NCBI GenBank assembly: GCA_049302185.1 | Contig: JBAQLV010000012.1 | Coordinates: 1 to 64,000, forward strand | Reading direction: 5' to 3' | DNA length: 64,000 bases | Source: UBA1546 sp049302185 | Lineage (GTDB): Bacteria; Nitrospirota; Thermodesulfovibrionia; Thermodesulfovibrionales; UBA1546 | Position numbers and translations under genes: made by a program | The notes under the pieces: generated by a model | Database searches by the model: none | Told to the model about the DNA's origin: nothing | Seen by the model: the letters and a program-made list of their open reading frames with translations, nothing else | Shown: positions 17,401 through 23,706 of the stretch, piece by piece | Layout: each line of letters starts with the position of its first letter | How positions within the stretch are numbered: the stretch's first letter is position 1

Positions 17401-19152
17401 ATGAATAGGCGCTGGCTTGTAAGCAGGACAAATCCCGAGTATATCAAGTATCTGTCAAAGGCTGTCTCTGTCTCTCCTGCCTTTGCACAGGTGCTTGTAA
17501 GCAGGGGGCTAAAAACACCGCAGGCAATCAATGACTTCCTGAACCCGCATATCTCCGGCCTTTCAGACCCTTTTGAAATTGACGGCGTAAAAACTGCGGT
17601 TGAGAGAATAAAGCGCGCTGCTGATACTAACGAAACTGTTCTTGTTCATGGCGATTATGATGCTGACGGGCTTACTGCAACTGCGATAATGGTTCATGCG
17701 CTCAGGACATCCGGAATAGATGTCCATTATTTTATCCCTGACAGGATTGCTCACGGATACGGGTTTAATCCTGTCGCTGTGAAGGAGGCAAAGAAACTAG
17801 GAGCAACCCTCATAATCACTGTTGACTGCGGCATAACATCTTTTGATGCCGCTTCCTGCGCAAAGAAGGAAGGGATTGACGTCATCATAACAGACCATCA
17901 TGAACCAGCAAAAAACAGGATGCAGGATACAGGATACAGGATACAGGATGAAAAGGATCACGCATCGTGCATCATGCATCATGCATCTTTTGAAGTGCCT
18001 GAGGCAATAGCAGTCGTAAATCCAAAACTCCAAACTCATAACTCAAAACTCTCTACTTTATCCGGCGCCGGTTTGGCATTCAAGATTGCACAGGCATTAT
18101 CCACGGTTCACGGTTCACAGTTCACGGTTCACGATTTGTTAGACCTTGCAGCAATCGGCACAATGGCGGATGTTGTTCCTCTCACAGGTGAAAACAGAAT
18201 TCTTGTGAAAGAAGGGATGAAGCTTATTCATGAAGGCCGGAGGCAGGGGATAAGGACGCTCAAAAGCGTAGCAGGCCTTGATAAAAGAGAACTCAGAGCA
18301 GGGCTTTTATCTTTCACCCTGATACCGCGGATAAATGCGGCAGGCAGGATTTCTGATGCCAGTGATGTAGTCCGTCTTTTATTGTCAGAGACAGAAGGAG
18401 AAGCAGCAGACCTTGGTTCATGGCTTAACAGGCTGAACTCTGAGAGACAGAAAATAGAAGAAGCGGTTTATCAAAAAGCCCGCGAGGCATTAAGGGTTAT
18501 GCATGACGCACCGGTAATAGTGCTCTCAGGAGAGGGATGGCATCAGGGTGTCGTCGGAATTGTCGCATCAAGGATAGCAGAGGAATTTTACCGCCCCACA
18601 GTTATCCTCTCCATAGAGGATGGAATCGCAAAAGGCTCAGGAAGGAGCATTCCTTCTTTTGATCTGTGCAGCGGACTTGCTGAATGCAGAGAGTTTCTCC
18701 TGTCTTTCGGAGGACACAGGCAGGCAGCAGGCATAAGGCTTAAGGTTGAAAACATCCCGCTTTTTGAAAAGGCGATACAGCGCATAGTTGAAACCGCTCT
18801 GTCTAAAGAAGATCTTGTCCCCTCACTGGAGATTGATGCGGATGTGACGCTCTCTGAGGTTAATCATGGCCTTATCAGGGAGATTGCAATGCTTGAGCCT
18901 GTGGGCTGCTCTAATGCAGAACCGTTCCTTGCAGCCAGAAAACTTGAGGTTGTCAATCCAAGGATAGTAGGCAACAATCACCTGAAAATGAAACTAAAAC
19001 ACGGCGCGCATTCAGTGGATGCAATAGGGTTTGATATGGGAAGCACAGAGGTGTCCGGCGCAGTAGATGCTGTATTTACTCCGACCCTTAATGAATATAA
19101 CGGAAGCAGCTATCTCCAGTTAAGCCTCAAGGCAATAAGACCAAGCATATAA
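17401..19152 (+). CDS. recJ: single-stranded-DNA-specific 5'-3' exonuclease RecJ
   Basis: RecJ degrades single-stranded DNA from the 5' end in recombination and repair. The 583 residues carry the DHH catalytic motifs: VHGDYDADGLTATA (motif I, about 83), TVDCGITS (II), TDHHEP (III, DHH at about 166), and DLAAIGTMADVVPL (IV). The DHHA1 domain follows with SGEGWHQGVVGIVASR and the SGRSIPSFDL and GGHRQAAG segments. Three stretches at about residues 171-197, 207-217 and 233-245 are encoded by heptamer arrays and replace or enlarge a variable loop between motifs III and IV, in frame. I took the ATG at 17401; it has no ribosome site, and an earlier ATG at 17389 lies in the repeat. Confidence 0.95.
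   Translation: MNRRWLVSRTNPEYIKYLSKAVSVSPAFAQVLVSRGLKTPQAINDFLNPHISGLSDPFEIDGVKTAVERIKRAADTNETVLVHGDYDADGLTATAIMVHALRTSGIDVHYFIPDRIAHGYGFNPVAVKEAKKLGATLIITVDCGITSFDAASCAKKEGIDVIITDHHEPAKNRMQDTGYRIQDEKDHASCIMHHASFEVPEAIAVVNPKLQTHNSKLSTLSGAGLAFKIAQALSTVHGSQFTVHDLLDLAAIGTMADVVPLTGENRILVKEGMKLIHEGRRQGIRTLKSVAGLDKRELRAGLLSFTLIPRINAAGRISDASDVVRLLLSETEGEAADLGSWLNRLNSERQKIEEAVYQKAREALRVMHDAPVIVLSGEGWHQGVVGIVASRIAEEFYRPTVILSIEDGIAKGSGRSIPSFDLCSGLAECREFLLSFGGHRQAAGIRLKVENIPLFEKAIQRIVETALSKEDLVPSLEIDADVTLSEVNHGLIREIAMLEPVGCSNAEPFLAARKLEVVNPRIVGNNHLKMKLKHGAHSVDAIGFDMGSTEVSGAVDAVFTPTLNEYNGSSYLQLSLKAIRPSI
17913..17986. repeat. heptamer array inside recJ
   Basis: Five CAGGATR units, an AAAAGGAT linker and four CATGCAT-like units lie inside the open frame just after the DHH motif. 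The arms are near complements of each other. The encoded segment (RMQDTGYRIQ, then CIMHHAS) has no counterpart in the RecJ family and keeps the frame open, so the array appears to be an in-frame insertion. Confidence 0.85.
18020..18135. repeat. two more heptamer arrays inside recJ (AACTCAA and CACGGTT units)
   Basis: At 18022-18054 units of the type AAACTCC/TAACTCA repeat about four times; at 18101-18135 CACGGTT/CACAGTT repeats five times. Both are read in frame, giving the segments QTHNSKLST and VHGSQFTVHD, in places where RecJ proteins have a variable loop. The conserved LSGAGLAFKIAQAL motif lies between them undisturbed. Confidence 0.8.
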
Positions 19153-19191
19153 AATACCTCTAACCTATCGATTTGTAAGCAATTAATATAT

Positions 19192-19263
19192 TGTCATTCT
19201 CTGGCTTGACCAGAGAATCCAGAGCAAAGGAACTGGATTCCCCGATTAAATCGGGGAATGACA
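19192..19263. repeat. TGTCATTC...GAATGACA inverted repeat, copy 1
   Basis: The element starts TGTCATTCTCTGG and ends with its complement GGGGAATGACA; each half has its own small hairpin (CTCTGG..CCAGAG and CCCCGATT..AATCGGGG), followed inward by AATCCAG / CTGGATT. Six copies occur in this window, all between genes. This copy is between recJ and rel. Confidence 0.85.
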
Positions 19264-19371
19264 GTGTTGTTATCGGCAACTAACATTTTCATTCTCCTTT
19301 GCGCCGACTTGTCAGCATGTGTGTTTCAACTCATAATTCTGAATTGGCCCTGCAAGGTGTATAATAAACTC

Positions 19372-21501
19372 ATGGCTGAAGATGTTGTAACGATTGATGA
19401 CTTAATAAAAAAAGTGCTTTCTTACAACCCTGATGCAGATGTTGAACTCCTGAAAAAGGCATATATCTTTTCCAGCGAGGCTCACGGCAATCAGACGCGG
19501 ATAGAAGGCTCTCCGTATATAGAACATCCCCTCGCTGTCGCATCTATTCTTGCGGATATGAAGATGGATACAACCACTATTGCCGCAGGGCTTCTCCACG
19601 ACACAATCGAAGACACAACCATAACGGCAAAAGACATGAAATCCCATTTTGGGAATGACATCGCATTCCTTGTAAATGCCCTTACGAAATTAAGCAGGAT
19701 GGAGTTCATGACAAAAGAGGAGGCGCAGGCGGAAAATTTCAGAAAGATGTTTCTGGCAATGGCAGAGGATGTGCGCGTCATACTCATAAAATTTGCCGAC
19801 AGGCTTCACAACATGAAAACCCTTGAGCACCTGCCTGAAGAAAAGAGGGAGAGGATTGCCGCTGAAACGCTTGATATTTATGCGCCTATAGCAAACAGGC
19901 TCGGGATTGGCTGGCTGAAGACAGAATTTGAAGACCTCAGCTTTAAGTTCATGATGCCTGAACTGCATGAAGAGATTGTAAAGAAGATTGCAAAGAGAAA
20001 AGAGGAACAGGAAGTTTATCTCAGAGAGGTTGTAAAGGAAATAGAGACAAGGCTCAAAGAGGAAAATATAGCAGGGAAGGTCTCATACAGGATAAAACAT
20101 TCCTACGGCATCTATCAGAAGATGCAGAAGCAGAGCATTACATTTGAGCAGATACACGATGTCCTTGGAATCAGGATTATCACGGACACAAAAGCCAATT
20201 GCTATGCAATCATGGGAATTATCCACTCGCTCTGGACGCCTGTGCCGGGCAGGTTCAAGGATTTCATCGGCGTCCCGAAATCAAATATGTATCAGTCATT
20301 GCACACGACAGTAATCGGGCCTAAAGGTGAGAGGGTTGAGTTCCAGATAAGAACTGCTGATATGAACAGGGTTGCAGAAGAGGGCATAGCATCCCACTGG
20401 AAATACAAAGAAAAAGGCGCTCTCACTGAAAAAGACAGCAGGTATATTGCCTGGCTCAGAGAGCTGGTGCAGTCCCAGAAAGAGCTTCCCAATGCAAAGG
20501 ATTTTCTTGAAGAGGTAAAGGGGGCTGTTGTGCCTGACGTTGTTTATGTCTTTACTCCCAGAGGCGATATTAAGGAACTTCCCTCAGGTTCAACCCCTGT
20601 TGATTTTGCATACAGCATCCATACTCAGGTCGGACACAAATGTGTAGGCGCAAAGGTTGGCGGCAGGATTGTGCCATTGAGATACCAGCTAAAAAACGGC
20701 GATACACTGGAGATAATAACCTCTTCAACACACAAGCCGAGCAGGGACTGGCTGAAATTCGTTGTAACACAGCGCGCAAAGACCAGGATAAAACAGTGGA
20801 TAAATACAGAAGAGCGGACGCAGGGAGTGGAGCTTGGCATCAAACTTCTGGAAAGCGAGCTGAAAAAACATAACATGAGCAATGCGCTTATGAAATCCGA
20901 TGAGATACTGCAAGCGGCAAAGTCTTTGGGAGTGTTTTCACTGGAAGAGCTTTTTGTATCAGTAGGATTCGGAAAAATTTCACCGCAGCAGGTAATAAAT
21001 AAACTGATGCCTGAAAAACCTGCGGAGGAGGTTGCTCTAAAACCTGTTAAGCCTTCAGCAGAGCAGAAAGGGATAAGCATAAAGGGAATAGACAACATCC
21101 TCTACCATACGGCAAAGTGCTGTTATCCTGTTCCCGGAGACAGCCTTGTCGGGTTTATTACAAGGGGCAAGGGGGTGACAATCCACAACAAGAAGTGTCA
21201 TAACCTTGAAAGGCTTGCAGTTGATAATGCGCGGCTTGTTGATGTTGAGTGGAGACAGGACGGCGAAGCAAGATATCCTGCAAGGTTATTGGTTGAATCA
21301 GTGGATAAGCCTGGTGTGCTTGCCAACCTCAGCACGCTTGTGTCATCCGAGAATGTCAATATCAGTCATCTTCAGGCAATTTCAACTCCTGACCAGAAAG
21401 CGCAGATTACGTTCATTGTTGAGGTCAGGGACAAAAAACAGCTTGCAGCCATAATACAGAAGATAGCATCAATGGACGGCGTATTAAGGGTGAAAAGGTA
21501 A
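19372..21501 (+). CDS. rel: bifunctional (p)ppGpp synthetase/hydrolase
   Basis: The Rel/SpoT protein makes and degrades the alarmone (p)ppGpp. The 709 residues have an HD hydrolase domain with an intact metal site (HPLAVA and LLHDTIEDT, about 55-75), the synthetase domain (RVKHSYGI-like RIKHSYGIYQKM near 236, VLGIRIIT near 263), the TGS domain (PRGDIKELPSGSTPVDFAY near 402) and a C-terminal ACT domain preceded by a cysteine motif (CCYPVPGD). Both activities should be present, typical of organisms with one Rel gene. I chose the ATG at 19372 because homologues start near MAEDVV; upstream frame encodes no family sequence. Confidence 0.95.
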   Translation: MAEDVVTIDDLIKKVLSYNPDADVELLKKAYIFSSEAHGNQTRIEGSPYIEHPLAVASILADMKMDTTTIAAGLLHDTIEDTTITAKDMKSHFGNDIAFLVNALTKLSRMEFMTKEEAQAENFRKMFLAMAEDVRVILIKFADRLHNMKTLEHLPEEKRERIAAETLDIYAPIANRLGIGWLKTEFEDLSFKFMMPELHEEIVKKIAKRKEEQEVYLREVVKEIETRLKEENIAGKVSYRIKHSYGIYQKMQKQSITFEQIHDVLGIRIITDTKANCYAIMGIIHSLWTPVPGRFKDFIGVPKSNMYQSLHTTVIGPKGERVEFQIRTADMNRVAEEGIASHWKYKEKGALTEKDSRYIAWLRELVQSQKELPNAKDFLEEVKGAVVPDVVYVFTPRGDIKELPSGSTPVDFAYSIHTQVGHKCVGAKVGGRIVPLRYQLKNGDTLEIITSSTHKPSRDWLKFVVTQRAKTRIKQWINTEERTQGVELGIKLLESELKKHNMSNALMKSDEILQAAKSLGVFSLEELFVSVGFGKISPQQVINKLMPEKPAEEVALKPVKPSAEQKGISIKGIDNILYHTAKCCYPVPGDSLVGFITRGKGVTIHNKKCHNLERLAVDNARLVDVEWRQDGEARYPARLLVESVDKPGVLANLSTLVSSENVNISHLQAISTPDQKAQITFIVEVRDKKQLAAIIQKIASMDGVLRVKR

Positions 21502-21539
21502 GCGAGCATGGCGATTACGCATAAATATCATGAGTATCT

Positions 21540-21959
21540 CTACGAGTCGTAGACAATCTTAGAGCGGAGCCTTTTCTTTTCAGATACAATTCTTTTTTCA
21601 GCGAGAATCTTTTCCTTTGCCCTTTTTGAGCGTTTTCTCTTCTGGCGCCGGATTTTTTCTATCCGCTGCCTTTCTTCGCTTTCCCTGCCTTTTATCAGCT
21701 GCTCTATTTTTTTCACAAGGATTACCCTTGCATGATAGCGGTTAAGTGACTGCGAGCGTTCCTTCTGGCATTTAACCTCAATGCCTGTCGGGATATGCAT
21801 GAGATAAACGCATGTGGAGGTCTTGTTCACCTTCTGCCCGCCCTTTCCTCCTGAGCGGATAAAAGATTCTTTTATATCCTGTTCACGGATATTAAGGCTG
21901 AGCATCTTTGCCCTGAGGGCATTTCCCTTGGCAGGACTGACAGAAAATTTCCCAATCAT
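21540..21959 (-). CDS. RF-1-type (GGQ) ribosome-rescue protein, ArfB/PrfH-like
   Basis: A small class I release-factor-like protein with the catalytic GGQ loop (RSGGKGGQKVNKT, near residue 33 to 45) and a long, very basic tail (KRKRSKRAKEK), but no stop-codon recognition domain. Proteins of this design release peptides from stalled ribosomes (ArfB/YaeJ-like), with the tail entering the empty mRNA channel. About 139 residues from the ATG at 21959; an ATG at 22004 would add 15. It converges with rel. The exact subgroup cannot be decided by eye. Confidence 0.85.
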   Translation of the reverse strand: MIGKFSVSPAKGNALRAKMLSLNIREQDIKESFIRSGGKGGQKVNKTSTCVYLMHIPTGIEVKCQKERSQSLNRYHARVILVKKIEQLIKGRESEERQRIEKIRRQKRKRSKRAKEKILAEKRIVSEKKRLRSKIVYDS

Positions 21960-22032
21960 GGGGATAGTATAACATCTGTCCGGCAATAAATAAGAAAGTT
22001 CCATTGGAAAGACAAGCGTATCTCATTTGTGC

Positions 22033-22038
22033 TACAAT
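22033..22038 (+). promoter_or_regulatory. possible -10 box of the RelB/YafQ module
   Basis: A TACAAT hexamer lies 30 bases before the antitoxin ATG, followed by an A-rich stretch and a CGGAGG ribosome site. No good -35 hexamer is seen at 16-18 bases, so promoter assignment is tentative. Confidence 0.35.
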
Positions 22039-22068
22039 ATAAAAATAAAAAACAACGGAGGTTGCAGT

Positions 22069-22329
22069 ATGACCAAGACAGCGATGATAAGGGCAAGGAC
22101 AACGCCTGCCGTAAAGGCAGATACCGAAAGGATATTCCAGAGGTTAGGGATAAGCACATCAGAGGCTATCAATCTGTTTTTAGCCCAGGTCAAAATGCGC
22201 AAGGGCTTGCCATTCGATGTAAGGATTCCCAACAAAGCCACCCTGAAGGCAATGAAGGATGCGGACGAAGGGAAGAACCTGACCACATATGACAGCGTTG
22301 ATGACTTTTTCAAAAAGATGGGCGTATAG
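22069..22329 (+). CDS. RelB/DinJ-family antitoxin
   Basis: The 86-residue protein has the ribbon-helix-helix start of RelB/DinJ antitoxins (TKTAMIRARTTPAVKADTERIF, with the ISTSEAINLFLAQV helix pair), which binds its own operator and, through its C-terminal part, neutralises the partner toxin. The start at 22069 has CGGAGG upstream. Its TAG stop overlaps the GTG start of the following toxin by one base, the normal coupled arrangement of type II modules. Confidence 0.9.
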   Translation: MTKTAMIRARTTPAVKADTERIFQRLGISTSEAINLFLAQVKMRKGLPFDVRIPNKATLKAMKDADEGKNLTTYDSVDDFFKKMGV

Positions 22330-22604
22330 TGCTAAAGGTTAAAACCACAAACAAATTCGAAAAAGATTTTGAACTGATGATCCGGCAGGGCAAGGATATA
22401 GAAAAACTAAAAATAATTATGCGAATGCTTGCACGCGAGGAAAGTCTTGATCAGCGACATAGAGGCCATAAGCTGACAGGCAGCTATATCAGCCACAGAG
22501 AGTGTCATATAGAGCCTGACTGGCTGCTTGTTTATAGGGTTGATATAAAAGAGAAAACAATCACCTTTGTAAGGACCGGCAGCCACTCTGATCTTTTCGG
22601 GTGA
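22329..22604 (+). CDS. YafQ-family mRNA interferase toxin
   Basis: This 91-residue protein is a RelE-superfamily ribosome-dependent endoribonuclease of the YafQ type: TTNKFEKDFELM at the start, then LDQRHRGHKLTGSY, HRECHIEPDWLLVYR and the closing VRTGSHSDLFG. The His near the end and the D-WLLVYR strand are the usual catalytic elements. Translation starts with GTG overlapping the antitoxin stop. The module appears intact. Confidence 0.92.
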   Translation: MLKVKTTNKFEKDFELMIRQGKDIEKLKIIMRMLAREESLDQRHRGHKLTGSYISHRECHIEPDWLLVYRVDIKEKTITFVRTGSHSDLFG

Positions 22605-22713
22605 TAACACAACCTTCAGGGGATAGACGGCCAGCCAAAAGCAGTTAGCATGGCTCCATTTCCCATGTTTCTTGACATTGACAGGGTTCTTCGGAAAGGT
22701 GAATAATTAAAAT

Positions 22714-23706
22714 ATGGAGCTGAGATATAACTCATTCGGCCGGTACATGAAAAAGCAGTTCGGCACAACTGTTTATAAGGTTAATGTGGACGCAGGTTTC
22801 ACATGCCCGAACAGAGATGGAACTCTTGGTTTTACAGGGTGCATCTACTGCAACAATGACAGCTTCAGGCCGGGCTCATGCAAGCCCACGATGTCAGTAA
22901 AAGAGCAGTTAAGAAACGGCATTGCATATCTCAGCAGGAGATACGAAGTCAGCAAATTTCTGGCATATTTTCAGCCGTATTCAAACACTTATGCGCCTGT
23001 TGAAGAACTTGAAATCTTTTACAAAGAAGCTCTTGCCGAGCCCGCAGTCATCGGCCTTGCAATAGGAACGAGGCCTGACTGCATAGACAGTGAAAAACTC
23101 GCATTGCTTGAATCTTTAACAGAGAAACATTTTATCCTCGTAGAATACGGGCTTCAGTCCATATACGAAAAGACCCTCAGATTCATAAACAGGGGGCATG
23201 ATTATAAAACTTTTCTTGATGCTGTTTCACTGACGCGGAGCAAAGGGATATCTGTGGGCGCGCATCTGGTTGTGGGGTTTCCAACAGAGACAAGAGAAGA
23301 AATGCTCAAAATGGCGGATGAGATTTCTGGAATTCAGTTGGATTTTTTAAAGATACACCAGCTTCAGGTCATAAAAGATACTCCGCTGGCAGAGATGTAT
23401 AAAGAAAATCCTTTTCATACATTTGAATATGAAGAATATCTGGATTTTGTTGTGGATTTTATAGAGAGGCTTTCTCCTGATATTGTTCTTCAGCGGCTCT
23501 TTGCAACAGCCCCTGACGACATACTTATTGCGCCGAGATGGGACAGGAGCAGGCACCAGATTACAAAAGACATACAGCAGAGGTTTATTGACAGGGATAC
23601 ATTTCAGGGGAAGAATTACAAGATACAAGATACAGGATGCAAGATAAAAACAAGCATGAATCATGAATCATGCATTGGGCATCAGTTTTTTCACCCTCTC
23701 CTTTAG
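22714..23706 (+). CDS. radical SAM protein of the YhcC/YtqA type
   Basis: A 330-residue radical SAM protein of the TIGR01212 group, function unproven. The cluster cysteines appear as FTCPNRDG...GFTGCIYCNN near residues 27-46, slightly different from the plain CxxxCxxC pattern but usual for this group. Other conserved parts are QPYSNTYAPVEEL, GTRPDCID and VEYGLQSIYEKTL. The last 25 or so residues (from about KNYKIQDTGCKIK) are encoded by a heptamer array and should not be part of the ancestral protein. Its 3' end overlaps the convergent acyl-ligase gene by 39 bases. Confidence 0.88.
   Translation: MELRYNSFGRYMKKQFGTTVYKVNVDAGFTCPNRDGTLGFTGCIYCNNDSFRPGSCKPTMSVKEQLRNGIAYLSRRYEVSKFLAYFQPYSNTYAPVEELEIFYKEALAEPAVIGLAIGTRPDCIDSEKLALLESLTEKHFILVEYGLQSIYEKTLRFINRGHDYKTFLDAVSLTRSKGISVGAHLVVGFPTETREEMLKMADEISGIQLDFLKIHQLQVIKDTPLAEMYKENPFHTFEYEEYLDFVVDFIERLSPDIVLQRLFATAPDDILIAPRWDRSRHQITKDIQQRFIDRDTFQGKNYKIQDTGCKIKTSMNHESCIGHQFFHPLL
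23616..23676. repeat. heptamer array at the end of the radical SAM gene
   Basis: CAAGATA/CAGGATG-type units, an ATAAAAACAAG linker and CATGAATCATGAATCATG units. It encodes the C-terminal tail of the radical SAM protein and lies at the junction with the convergent acyl-ligase gene. The stem could act as a shared terminator. Confidence 0.8.

Noticed and set aside
20625..21098. 157-codon minus-strand frame opposite rel
   Set aside because: Shadow frame of the Rel TGS region.
22605..22713. Short frame reading MAPFPMFLDIDRVL before the radical SAM gene, like the start of a siroheme synthase
   Set aside because: Only 18 codons, and the similarity is too slight to call a remnant.
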